Assembly (NCBI RefSeq): GCF_018919145.1
Contig: NZ_JAHLQJ010000006.1
Coordinates: forward strand, 124,001 to 188,000
Reading direction: 5' to 3'
Origin: Paenibacillus brevis
Lineage (GTDB): Bacteria > Bacillota > Bacilli > Paenibacillales > Paenibacillaceae
DNA: 64,000 nucleotides
Shown piece after piece: positions 1 to 7,950 of the stretch; the first letter of the stretch is position 1, and the number at the start of each line of letters is the position of its first letter. Both the position numbers and the translations under genes were made by a program. A model generated the notes under the pieces. It did no database searches and had not been told where the DNA came from. It was given only the letters and a program-made list of their open reading frames with translations.

Positions 1-471
1 TCCGACATGAACGGAATCCCCGATCTCCAGTTCGCTGATGTCGACAGGAATGATGGCAGGGATATGGTCCGGATAGGATTCGATCTCGATGAACGTGCTT
101 TGGATCTGCACGACTCCCCCGAGCTTGGCTCCCTTCGCGGTGCCGACGTAGTCAAGATTTACTCTCGTACGCACAATTTCATTTTTATTAATACGTAAAA
201 AGTCGACATGAATGTATTCACGAGTAACCGGATCACGCTGAACTGTTTCCAGCAGCACCGGAATCGGCTCCTGATTGTCCAGGCGAAGCTCTACGATGCC
301 TCCTTGGCCGCTCCGTGCCCATTTACCGAACTCTTTGGCGGACAATTGAATCATCAGATTGTCCTGTCCTATGCCAAATACAATCGCCGGAATTTGCCCT
401 GAACGGCGAAGCTGCCGAAGTCCGGTTTTATTCATGGTCGTGCGTGTTTCTCCCCGCAAATAGTTTCTCAT
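1..471 (-). CDS. rplY: 50S ribosomal protein L25 / general stress protein Ctc (3' part outside window)
   Basis: The gene runs off the left edge of the window; 157 codons are visible. The product begins MRNYLRGETRTTMNKTG and continues with the L25 beta-barrel (IPAIVFGIGQDN, then a PVLLETVQRDPVTREYIHVDF block) followed by the start of the TL5/Ctc C-terminal domain (VNLDYVGTAKGAKLGGVVQ, PAIIPVDISELEIGDSVHV). This is the two-domain Ctc form, which binds 5S rRNA in the large ribosomal subunit and in Bacillus is also stress-induced. The ATG at 471 has an AAGGAGT ribosome-binding site about 9 bases upstream. It is preceded by an unusual leader (511-698) with its own tiny ORF, so translation-linked control is possible. 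Assignment to L25 is secure; the length of the missing end is unknown. Confidence 0.93.
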   Translation of the reverse strand, partial: MRNYLRGETRTTMNKTGLRQLRRSGQIPAIVFGIGQDNLMIQLSAKEFGKWARSGQGGIVELRLDNQEPIPVLLETVQRDPVTREYIHVDFLRINKNEIVRTRVNLDYVGTAKGAKLGGVVQIQSTFIEIESYPDHIPAIIPVDISELEIGDSVHVG

Positions 472-510
472 CTCAACAACACTCCTTAAATTAACATTAT
501 TTAGGTGCAC

Positions 511-576
511 TTACCTCGATCGTTCATAACGAACTACGGATTTCTCCCCCCGTAGCGGGGACAGAAGGAGCACCAT
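511..576 (-). CDS. putative 21-residue leader peptide upstream of rplY
   Basis: A short ORF starting MVLLLSPLRGEK and ending YERSR lies 39 bases upstream of the rplY start on the same strand. It has an almost ideal ribosome-binding site (GGAGGTGAT) placed for its ATG at 576, stronger than that of most genes here. The coding bases also contain two overlapping hairpins that cannot form together (see findings). I do not recognise the peptide. It could be a regulatory upstream ORF for L25 or a real micro-protein; coding status is inferred only from the ribosome-binding site and position. Confidence 0.45.
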   Translation of the reverse strand: MVLLLSPLRGEKSVVRYERSR

Positions 577-627
577 TGCATCACCTCCAGAAAGACATTT
601 AATGTAAAAATACTTATATATGCGAGA

Positions 628-658
628 AGGCACCTCGTTCCAAGGGAACGAAATGCCT
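628..658 (-). other. hairpin in the rplY 5' leader
   Basis: Arms AGGCA..TCGTTCC and GGAACGA..TGCCT pair, with a 2x2 internal mismatch and a 3-base loop. Neither strand has a proper T-run after it, so it looks less like a terminator than like a 5'-end stabilising hairpin, since it would lie at the very start of a transcript from the promoter at 670-698. Confidence 0.45.
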
Positions 659-669
659 AATTACTTGGT

Positions 670-698
670 ACCATATCATATTAAGGGAAGGTTGTCGA
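670..698 (-). promoter_or_regulatory. putative sigma-A promoter for rplY
   Basis: On the minus strand TCGACA (-35, 693-698) and TATGGT (-10, 670-675) are separated by exactly 17 bases. They match 5/6 and 4/6 of the consensus. The predicted transcript would have a leader of about 190 bases before rplY. Confidence 0.4.
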
Positions 699-725
699 CC
701 TGCCCAAAGGGGTGCCTGAATGGAT

Positions 726-1304
726 CTATACCTTTAGCGAGCCGCGGAATCCCCTTGCTCCGTAATAAGAATCCGCTCCGTTATGGTACAAGAAGATAGT
801 GTCATAGCGGCGGTCACAGAAGATGGCCCCGCCAAGCTTGCGGATATGCTCAGGGGTGCTCACCCAACTGGATGTTTTAAGATCAAAGCCGCCGAGCTTT
901 TGAAGTTCCCGATACTGCTCCTCTGTCAGCAGCTCGATCCCCATGGCATCGGCCATTTCCATTGCGCTGCTTTCCGGCTTGTGTGCCTTCCTTGATTCCA
1001 GTGCTTCGCGGTCATAACAGATACTTCTGCGGCCTTTCGGGCTTTCTGCGGAGCAATCATAGAAAATGTATTCCTCCGAATCCTGGTCGTAACCAACAAC
1101 GTCCGGCTCACCGCCTGTCCGCTCCATCTCATGAAGAGACCATACTTTTTCAGGGAGTGCTTCAAGCTTTGCCTGTACTTGCTCCCAATCCAATCCTTGA
1201 TGACGGGACATGTTTTTCTCAAAACGCGCCTTCAGAATTTGAAGTAATTCTGCCGCCTGTTCAGGAGCTAATACTTTTTGATTATCATTTGGGGGTGTCG
1301 CCAT
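726..1304 (-). CDS. DUF4256 family protein
   Basis: 192 residues. The conserved centre of the family is clear: WSLHEMERTGGEPDVVG, YIFYDCSAESPKGRRSICYD, ALESRKAHKPES, and the C-terminal LGGAIFCDRRYDTIFLYHNGA and YYGARGFRGSLKV blocks. DUF4256 proteins are widespread soluble proteins of about 190 residues with no established function. The ATG at 1304 is preferred because GGGAGA lies about 8 bases upstream; an in-frame TTG at 1322 has no such site. It appears to be a single-gene unit between the lipoprotein terminator and the rplY leader. Confidence 0.85.
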   Translation of the reverse strand: MATPPNDNQKVLAPEQAAELLQILKARFEKNMSRHQGLDWEQVQAKLEALPEKVWSLHEMERTGGEPDVVGYDQDSEEYIFYDCSAESPKGRRSICYDREALESRKAHKPESSAMEMADAMGIELLTEEQYRELQKLGGFDLKTSSWVSTPEHIRKLGGAIFCDRRYDTIFLYHNGADSYYGARGFRGSLKV

Positions 1305-1376
1305 AGTCAGTTCTCCCTTCAAAATTATACGCTCACTCTGTATTATGCCACGTTTTGGCGTGAAATCCAGATTAAT

Positions 1377-1402
1377 AACGGGAGCGTATGTCTGCTCCCG
1401 TT
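1377..1402 (-). terminator. intrinsic terminator after the two-component/lipoprotein operon
   Basis: AACGGGAGC pairs perfectly with GCTCCCGTT around an 8-base loop and is followed on the minus strand by an AT-rich run. It lies just past the lipoprotein stop at 1415. Confidence 0.7.
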
Positions 1403-1414
1403 TATTCGTGATGG

Positions 1415-2527
1415 TTACTGTAAAGAAGATTTCAAATAAACAATGCTGCTGTTATAGTGTTCTCCATCCCACCACGCATACGCAAGCTGCTCCCCGGTGG
1501 GATTCCAGCAGGTTATAGCATTTGTAATATCTACCACAATTGAAGTGGACTCCCCCGATAGCAGGTCATGCACGTATAAGCCGCTGACAGAAGCCCCGTT
1601 CTCTTCGCCCTTCATGCTGTATGCAATCATTCGTTGGTCGGGGGACCAGGAAATGCCGCCCAGTTCGACTCCTTCGGCGATCTTCTTAGGATTGCTTCCA
1701 TCCGCATCAGCCAGCGATAACGTTTGTTTAGCTCCGTTATACTGCAAGACCAGGATTTTGTTCTCGTCCGGGGAAGGGTAGAGGCCCCCCACGTTAGGCA
1801 GGTCCAAGCTGGTGATTTCGCGTGTTGTCAGATTGAGAGCTTTCAATGTGTTATCGCCCGAAGTATTGTAATAAACCGTATCCTTAACCTTTTTGACAAT
1901 AAGCAAAGCCTCCTGACCCAGCTCAGATAGAGGGGTTGCTTTTCCCTTCGTATCGGCGGTATAAGCCCCATTCATATACCCGGCCCCGACAATTGTATCC
2001 TGGTCTGCCCAATAGGCGCTGCCTACATTGCCGATGGACTCTCCCGTGATATTGAAGCTGTTCAGACTATCAAGATCAAGCACTTCATACGACGGGTCCC
2101 CCAGGCTATATCCGGAATAAAGTAAGTACTTACGATCCGGTGAGAGCTTTGCTCCGCCCAGATTCAGGTTGGGCTCTTCTTTAAGCAAAGAATACTCCTT
2201 GGTGGCCAAATTGTATTTGTATAAGCTCCTCGGGTGATATCCAGCCAACTCCTCAAGACTCATTTCCTCCAGAGATTCATTCTCCTTTGCAACGATGACC
2301 GTGTTCTCATCCAGCCAATCCGAGATTTCCAAGTTCTCATAGGAATTGATCTTGACGATGGAAATACCGGGCTCGCCGGCATCGCTTTTCTCATCCTCAA
2401 TAACGGTAATGGAACTCCCGGGTTCTTGAATCGTGACTTTGCCGTTCTCCTTTGTTCCGTTGCATCCTGCGGCCAGGAGCAGGACGGACAGCATGAAGAT
2501 CGCTTTGGTTAATGTTATGGTTTTCAT
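1415..2527 (-). CDS. lipoprotein with a beta-propeller (TolB/WD40-like) repeat domain
   Basis: 370 residues. A signal peptide with lipobox LLLAAGC (Cys about residue 22) predicts a membrane-anchored extracytoplasmic protein. The rest shows repeats of the TolB/PD40 type: LSPDRKYLLYSGYS, PSPDENKILVLQYNG, WSPDQRMIAYSMKG and WNPTGEQLAYAWWDG, each a 'sPDg..laf' blade signature, so a beta-propeller is likely. It is the third gene of an operon with a response regulator and a sensor kinase (107 bases downstream of the kinase), which suggests an accessory sensor or a regulated output, but no ligand can be named. The ATG at 2527 has a GAGGAGG site. Confidence 0.75.
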   Translation of the reverse strand: MKTITLTKAIFMLSVLLLAAGCNGTKENGKVTIQEPGSSITVIEDEKSDAGEPGISIVKINSYENLEISDWLDENTVIVAKENESLEEMSLEELAGYHPRSLYKYNLATKEYSLLKEEPNLNLGGAKLSPDRKYLLYSGYSLGDPSYEVLDLDSLNSFNITGESIGNVGSAYWADQDTIVGAGYMNGAYTADTKGKATPLSELGQEALLIVKKVKDTVYYNTSGDNTLKALNLTTREITSLDLPNVGGLYPSPDENKILVLQYNGAKQTLSLADADGSNPKKIAEGVELGGISWSPDQRMIAYSMKGEENGASVSGLYVHDLLSGESTSIVVDITNAITCWNPTGEQLAYAWWDGEHYNSSIVYLKSSLQ

Positions 2528-2633
2528 TTCTCTTCGCCTCCTCGATAATTAAATTATCAAGAACTTGTTTCAGGGGAATCTACAAATGTTGCCGCCAGGT
2601 TAACAATTGTATCCAACTTGTAAACAAAGCGGC

Positions 2634-4094
2634 TCAGGCAGAATCAGATGAGGGAAAGACCAGCCTGAAGCGACTGCCCTCTGGCCCGGTATGGATGAGA
2701 GCAATCGAGCCTCCCAACATTTCAGCGTGCTTCCGGGTAAGTGACAGGCCGAGCCCGGCCCCGCCGTGTTCCTTGGATCTATTCTTATCTACCGTGTAGA
2801 AGGGCTCAAATACCTTTTCCGCAAGCTCTGGCGGAATGCCAATCCCGGTATCGGCAATCTCAATAACCACTTGGTCAGCGGCTGAGCAGCTCTTGATGGA
2901 GATGCTTCCATTCGCTTTATTATATTTGATGGCATTGTCCAGTAAATTAACAAGAACGAGGGTCAAGCTGTCCTTGTCCCCATGGATATAAGTATCCTCC
3001 AGTTCGGTATGAAGCTTTAGTCCAAATTTATCAACTTTGCCCTTCAAGCTGCCTAATACCGATTCAATTGCCGGTTTAACCGCCAGCTTCTCAAGCCTTA
3101 GCTCGAAATCATATTTCTCCAGCGCCGATAGCTGAAGGACCTTATCGACCATCTGATACAGGCGCTCGGTCTCGCTCTTCACATTTACAATAGCCGTCTG
3201 CAACAGCTTTTCGTCATCAGGATACATCTCGAGCAGATCAATGTAGGCCTTGATGGAGGTGAGCGGAGTCTTGAATTCGTGAGTAACGTTGCCAATGAAT
3301 TGCTTCTGCTGGATGTCCAGCAAGGATAATTTGTCGACCGCCAGCTTAAGCTTGGTTTGTTCGTCTTCCATACCCTGAATGGTTCGTTTGATCTGTTCGC
3401 TCATGGCATGAATACCTTGACTCAGCTTGCCGATCTCATCCTTTCGCTTCAGGATAGTGGTCTCGTAACGGCCCTCCCGTATAAGGTCCACCATATGATC
3501 AAGCTTGATAATGCCTGTAGCAAAAGAATTGAAATATATATTGCCAACGAGGAAGCTCAAGATAAATACACCAGCGCCTATATAAATGAACAACTGCCGG
3601 ATATCGTTATAAAATGCCAGATGGGTCGATAGGGAGTAATAGAATTGTATAACCCCGACTTGCTCGCTGCCTGCCCGGAGTGGTGTCAGATAAAATAGAG
3701 AGTCGCCTTCCACGAGATAAGCCGTTTTATGTTCGAGGGCGTAGGCGAGCGTTTTCTTGATATTGTCAGGGGAAGGGTTCGCCGTTCTACTGCTGACGGG
3801 TTCTCCCTGCATATCATATAGAACCAAGGATTGTCCGCTAATTAGTTCCAGCTCCTTAGCGAACTCCTGGCCCTTGGCGGTCAGGAAGGTCTCGGGGACT
3901 TTGCTTTCTTCCGACAAGATCGTCTGTATAAAATACATGTTCGCCGTTTTGGCTTGCTGGGCAAGATACTGTTCATATTGTTTCTTCTGATTATCTTCAA
4001 TGCCTCGCAGCACCAGTAAGCTTAACAGAAATACGACAAAGAGCAGCAAAGCGGCCAGAAACAGGCTGAACTTCATTCGAATGCTAATTTTCAC
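2634..4094 (-). CDS. membrane sensor histidine kinase (HAMP-HisKA-HATPase)
   Basis: 486 residues. Transmembrane helix 1 is about residues 7-30, an extracytoplasmic sensing segment follows to about 163, helix 2 is about 165-187, then HAMP to about 245. The dimerisation domain carries the H-box VTHEFKTPLTSIKAY; the ATPase domain has the N-box LVNLLDNAIKYN, G1 DTGIGIP and G2 GGAGLGLSL. It is expected to autophosphorylate on the H-box histidine and pass phosphate to the upstream response regulator. It starts with GTG at 4094, overlapping the regulator by 11 bases, with GGGAGG 5 bases upstream, so the two are translationally coupled. The signal is unknown. Confidence 0.88.
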   Translation of the reverse strand: MKISIRMKFSLFLAALLLFVVFLLSLLVLRGIEDNQKKQYEQYLAQQAKTANMYFIQTILSEESKVPETFLTAKGQEFAKELELISGQSLVLYDMQGEPVSSRTANPSPDNIKKTLAYALEHKTAYLVEGDSLFYLTPLRAGSEQVGVIQFYYSLSTHLAFYNDIRQLFIYIGAGVFILSFLVGNIYFNSFATGIIKLDHMVDLIREGRYETTILKRKDEIGKLSQGIHAMSEQIKRTIQGMEDEQTKLKLAVDKLSLLDIQQKQFIGNVTHEFKTPLTSIKAYIDLLEMYPDDEKLLQTAIVNVKSETERLYQMVDKVLQLSALEKYDFELRLEKLAVKPAIESVLGSLKGKVDKFGLKLHTELEDTYIHGDKDSLTLVLVNLLDNAIKYNKANGSISIKSCSAADQVVIEIADTGIGIPPELAEKVFEPFYTVDKNRSKEHGGAGLGLSLTRKHAEMLGGSIALIHTGPEGSRFRLVFPSSDSA

Positions 4095-4779
4095 TGCTGC
4101 CTCCCAAGGCTTTATAGCCTATGCCATATACGGTTTGAATGATGCTGTCCAAGGGCGGGCCAAGCTTCTTGCGGATACGCTGAACATGAATATCCACCGT
4201 ACGAGTACCTCCGAAATAATCCATTCCCCATACCAAATTGAGTAATTGCTCCCTGGTGTAGACTCTTTCCGGATGAGCAAGCATCAAGGCGAGCAAGTCG
4301 TATTCCTTCGGGGTTAACTCCAGAGGGTGGTCACCTGCCAGGGCGGTGCGTTTATCCGTAGAGAGGGTGATGCCGCCCACGCTGATTTCATCTGAATCAG
4401 GGTTATGTTGGGCCGTCTGTATTCTACGCAACAGAGATTTCAACCGAGCCAGCAGCTCCCTCATGTCAAACGGCTTGGTCATATAATCGTCCGCACCTAG
4501 CTCAAGGCCCAATACCTTATGGACGATATCCTCCTTCGCGGTCAGCATGATGACCCCTATACGTCCTTTTCCCTGAAGCTTCTTTAAAATCTCATACCCG
4601 TCCATGCCGGGCAGCATCACGTCCAGAATGAGGGCATCCGGCTGAAATTCCCCGATCCTCTTCAGGGCAGTCTCACCATGATAAACCGCCTCGGCCGTAT
4701 AACCCTCTCTGGTTAACGCATACGTGATGGCATCCGCTATGGTTTGTTCATCTTCAATAACGAGAACCTTCTCCTTCAT
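4084..4779 (-). CDS. OmpR/PhoB-family response regulator
   Basis: 231 residues. The receiver domain (1-about 118) has the acidic pair VIEDE, phospho-acceptor Asp in LILDVMLPGMDGYE, the switch Thr in MLTAKED and the Lys in MTKPFDMREL. A winged-helix DNA-binding domain follows (LELTPKEYDLLALM, RVYTREQLLNLVWG, RTVDIHVQRIRKKLG, IQTVYGIGYK). It is first in a three-gene operon with its kinase and a lipoprotein. The ATG at 4779 has AAGGAG about 12 bases upstream. Confidence 0.9.
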   Translation of the reverse strand: MKEKVLVIEDEQTIADAITYALTREGYTAEAVYHGETALKRIGEFQPDALILDVMLPGMDGYEILKKLQGKGRIGVIMLTAKEDIVHKVLGLELGADDYMTKPFDMRELLARLKSLLRRIQTAQHNPDSDEISVGGITLSTDKRTALAGDHPLELTPKEYDLLALMLAHPERVYTREQLLNLVWGMDYFGGTRTVDIHVQRIRKKLGPPLDSIIQTVYGIGYKALGGSSEN

Positions 4780-4849
4780 CGCAAGCCACCGCTCCTTTCC
4801 GGGGATTCAGCTATCTTTATCAACGGGCATGACGAATCTGTAACGACAA

Positions 4850-4880
4850 GCAAGCCCTTGATAGACAAGGGCTTGCGTTT
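4850..4880 (-). terminator. terminator hairpin between rlmD and the two-component operon
   Basis: GCAAGCCCTT pairs with AAGGGCTTGC around a short loop (4850-4876). It lies just after the rlmD stop in the direction of transcription. The downstream T-run is poor, so it may be leaky. Confidence 0.5.
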
Positions 4881-4885
4881 CTGTG

Positions 4886-6433
4886 TCACTGAAGCACCAG
4901 CTTTGCCACGCACTCCACATGGCTCGTCTGGGGGAACATATCCACCGGCTGAAGCCACTCCAATTGATAGCCGCCGTCGGTTAATACTTTGCAGTCCTTG
5001 GCAAGCGTGGACGGATTACAGGATACATAGACGAACCGCTTGGGTTTGGTGCGGAGAACAGCCTCCAGGAAACGGGAATCAAGCCCGGTCCGGGGGGGAT
5101 CAGCGATAATGACATCCGGATTGAAGCCGGATTTTACCCAGCGGGGCAGCAGTTCTTCAGCCAATCCTTCATGAAAGGAGATATTGCTGCGGCCATTGCG
5201 CTCTGCGTTAGACCGCGCGTCCACAACCGCCTCGGGAATCGACTCGATGCCTCTCACCGCATGGGCATAAGGAGCAAGCCAAAGGCCGATCGTACCGGTT
5301 CCGCAATAAGCATCGACAACCGTTTCGCGTCCGGTCAGACCAGCTGCATTTCGCACAGATTCGTACAGCTTCACTGTCTGCAGCGGATTCAATTGGAAGA
5401 ACGCCCGTGGTGACAGTGTGAACTCCAGGTCCCCCAGCGATTCCTCAATGCTGTCTTCTCCCCAAAGAATCACGGTTTTATGACCAAATATCAGCGAGGT
5501 ATTCTTCGGATTGACGTTCATCGCAATGCTCGTGATCTCCGGCAAGGCTTGTCTAAGCTCGCCTACAATCCGCTCGCGTTGCGGCAGTCTATCACTGGCT
5601 GTAACCAGTGTAATCTGGAGCTGGCCGGACTGGAAGCCCCAGCGGGCAACGATCGTTCGTACCAACCCATGATTGCCCTTTTCCTGATACACTGGGATAT
5701 TAAGCTTCTCCAGTACTTTACGGGTTTGATCAACGGCTTCATTAATCTTGGGATGCTGGATGGGGCAGCCGGTTATATCAATTAATTTATGGGAATCTGC
5801 GGCATACAGGCCGGCAATCATCCCTTCCTGCTGCATGCCTAATTGGAGCTGAGCCTTATTGCGATAATCCCACGGACGCTCCATGCCGAGGATAGGCTTG
5901 AACTTGATTTGTCCTGAATCCGCATATCTTGAAAACGCCTCGCGAACGATCTCCACCTTGCCGGCAAGCTGTCCCTCATAAGACAAATGCTGAATCTGAC
6001 AGCCTCCGCAAATTCCAAAGACAGGGCAAGGAGGCTCGGCGCGTTGAGGGGATCGCTTCTCGATTTTCGCCAGTTCTGCAAGGATATACTTTGCTTCCAC
6101 CCGGGTAACAACCGCTTTAACAACCTCATCCGGAATGGCACCCCTGATGAATACAGCCTTGCGGCGGTAATATCCCACACCTTCGCCGTTGATGCCGAGC
6201 CGTTTAATCGTAACGACAATCCGGTCGCCCGTCTGTACCTCCTCGGCAGACTCCCGCTTGGCTACGGCTGGTTTTTGCCTGGTCTTTGCCGAGGCATCGG
6301 AGGGATTGGAGCGGCCATGGTTAAAGGACTTACTCTTCTTCGGCTGACCGCTCTGCCGGCCTGCATGGTATTGCGAATTTTTGGGGGAGGTCTCCGTTTT
6401 ATGTTTTGAATGTTTCGTTGGTTTATTTGTCAT
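4886..6433 (-). CDS. rlmD: 23S rRNA (uracil-5-)-methyltransferase, RlmD/RlmCD family
   Basis: 515 residues. After a basic, low-complexity N-terminal tail (about 1-63) come a TRAM RNA-binding domain (about 64-125), a 4Fe-4S motif (Cys 136, 142 and 145 in CPVFGICGGC, plus DITGCPIQHP later), the SAM-binding motif VVDAYCGTGTIGLW, IIADPPRTGL and the catalytic FVYVSCNPSTLAKD. Firmicute members methylate U747 and/or U1939 of 23S rRNA at C5. The lysine-rich tail is longer than in Bacillus subtilis relatives and may aid RNA binding. The ATG at 6433 has only a weak site (AGGA), so a slightly later start is possible. Confidence 0.92.
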   Translation of the reverse strand: MTNKPTKHSKHKTETSPKNSQYHAGRQSGQPKKSKSFNHGRSNPSDASAKTRQKPAVAKRESAEEVQTGDRIVVTIKRLGINGEGVGYYRRKAVFIRGAIPDEVVKAVVTRVEAKYILAELAKIEKRSPQRAEPPCPVFGICGGCQIQHLSYEGQLAGKVEIVREAFSRYADSGQIKFKPILGMERPWDYRNKAQLQLGMQQEGMIAGLYAADSHKLIDITGCPIQHPKINEAVDQTRKVLEKLNIPVYQEKGNHGLVRTIVARWGFQSGQLQITLVTASDRLPQRERIVGELRQALPEITSIAMNVNPKNTSLIFGHKTVILWGEDSIEESLGDLEFTLSPRAFFQLNPLQTVKLYESVRNAAGLTGRETVVDAYCGTGTIGLWLAPYAHAVRGIESIPEAVVDARSNAERNGRSNISFHEGLAEELLPRWVKSGFNPDVIIADPPRTGLDSRFLEAVLRTKPKRFVYVSCNPSTLAKDCKVLTDGGYQLEWLQPVDMFPQTSHVECVAKLVLQ

Positions 6434-6513
6434 GGTTATTCGTCCTGTTCATGAATTTGATCCGACATTACTATATCATGAACCGGCGGACAAGACCATG
6501 TTCCCGGCGCCTC

Positions 6514-6699
6514 TCAATGCTTCCATAAGAAAATGCCAAGCAGGATGAGCGCAGCAGACAAATTGAACCAGCCGAGCAAGGAAGATATTTTTTGCTCCCG
6601 CGCCCGGCGGCTGACTTGATAGACTTTTCGGTCCAGCAAAAGCAGCATTGCTCCCGAGACCAAGAACAGCATTGCAGCGGAAAAAATAATTCTGAGCAT
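6514..6699 (-). CDS. small membrane protein, CLC_0170 family
   Basis: 61 residues with two hydrophobic segments (about 3-22 and 42-59) separated by a basic linker (RKVYQVSRRAREQK). It follows the germination receptor C subunit by 9 bases with an AGGAGG site, so it is the fourth gene of that operon. Proteins of this size and layout next to ger operons are catalogued as the CLC_0170 family; a role as a small accessory subunit of the receptor is inference from position. Confidence 0.6.
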   Translation of the reverse strand: MLRIIFSAAMLFLVSGAMLLLLDRKVYQVSRRAREQKISSLLGWFNLSAALILLGIFLWKH

Positions 6700-6708
6700 G
6701 GCCGCCTC

Positions 6709-7950
6709 CTAGTTTTTCAAGCCGTTTTGCCGAATGCGCATTTCCAGATCTATCTCGATGGGGATATCGGAATAGATATTTTCCCAATCCTGTTTGCTGT
6801 GCACCTGTTCTTGCCAATAGGATGGATGACGTACTCTTACAATTTCTCCAATCCCGAAAATATCGGAATGGTGCTTTTGTGTATCCCGAATAAGTTCGAG
6901 GACAATGCCCTTGGCTAGCCGGTTGAAGTTGTCTTGGATTAACGTGATTTGCCGGGGAGAATGGATATCGATATGCTCCTCGAGATGCTCTGTAATAGAG
7001 CCTTCCAGCCGAATCTCGAATTTTGCCGCCGGCTTGTCGTTCTCGATTCGGGTAATGATGTGGCTTGACCGCTCCCTCGTCTGAACCATGACGTGACCTA
7101 TGCCCGGAACTTCGGTCATGACAGAATAGCCTCCAATGCTCAGACCCTTGGCAGCCATAAAAGCGCCGATTCCGATGGGATTCGTCTTGCCTGCCATCAC
7201 CCCATTGCTAAAGTACGCTATGCCCTTAATCATCACATTATTATCTCCTTTGATTGTGATGTAAGGGAGATAGCCGTTCTCGCCCCATTTGCTGTCAGTG
7301 CTCCAGAATATTCCGAGATAATCGAGCGGAAATTTTCCGTAAGAGACCGCTCTTTCCGCCAAATTCAGTAGATAGAGCGTCGGTATCCGTTCCAGCGGAG
7401 GAGCGATGCTCATAACGTCCGCCGCCTTCCCCTCAGAGACCAGCATCCAGGTTCTGCGCCGTACTTCAGCGTTGCGCCTCAGATAATCGTTAAGATCGGA
7501 AAGTCCGCGCTTAGCGATAGCCTCGCTGATGACTATAACCCGAAGATGAATCAGATATTTGGGATCGGCAATTTGCTGCTGCAAATTGTTGAGCGCATCG
7601 TCCAGACTGATACCCGCGACCTTCACGACCCAAATCGAATTTTTAGTTACGTCACTGCTGCCGGAATTGCTGGGACCTAACGGAACTCGCCCAGGAACGG
7701 CAACCTGGGCCGTGATCAAGTATTGGTCTTTTTTCGGCTTGTTGTGGCGCTCGTAAGTGATTTCTTCCTCCGTGCCGGATTCTTCGGGAGACGGCTCGTC
7801 AATGGCCAAGCCAAGAATGAGCGCCCTGTTTTCGATCTCCAGGCTGTCCCAGCAGCCGGTGATCAATAGCGTATTGGCACATGCGAAAAGAGCGAGCAGA
7901 AAACGTGCCATACGCCGCCAGCGATTAGCGTTGAATAAGGAATCATTCAT
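6709..7950 (-). CDS. Ger(x)C-family spore germination lipoprotein (receptor C subunit)
   Basis: 413 residues. The N-terminus has a hydrophobic signal with lipobox LLITGCWDS (Cys about residue 33), then IENRALILGLAID, both typical of GerAC/GerBC/GerKC. C subunits are lipoproteins on the outer face of the inner spore membrane that act with A and B subunits in sensing germinants. The start ATG at 7950 has AAGGAG 10 bases upstream and overlaps the B-subunit stop by 8 bases, so translation is coupled. The germinant cannot be deduced. Confidence 0.9.
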   Translation of the reverse strand: MNDSLFNANRWRRMARFLLALFACANTLLITGCWDSLEIENRALILGLAIDEPSPEESGTEEEITYERHNKPKKDQYLITAQVAVPGRVPLGPSNSGSSDVTKNSIWVVKVAGISLDDALNNLQQQIADPKYLIHLRVIVISEAIAKRGLSDLNDYLRRNAEVRRRTWMLVSEGKAADVMSIAPPLERIPTLYLLNLAERAVSYGKFPLDYLGIFWSTDSKWGENGYLPYITIKGDNNVMIKGIAYFSNGVMAGKTNPIGIGAFMAAKGLSIGGYSVMTEVPGIGHVMVQTRERSSHIITRIENDKPAAKFEIRLEGSITEHLEEHIDIHSPRQITLIQDNFNRLAKGIVLELIRDTQKHHSDIFGIGEIVRVRHPSYWQEQVHSKQDWENIYSDIPIEIDLEMRIRQNGLKN

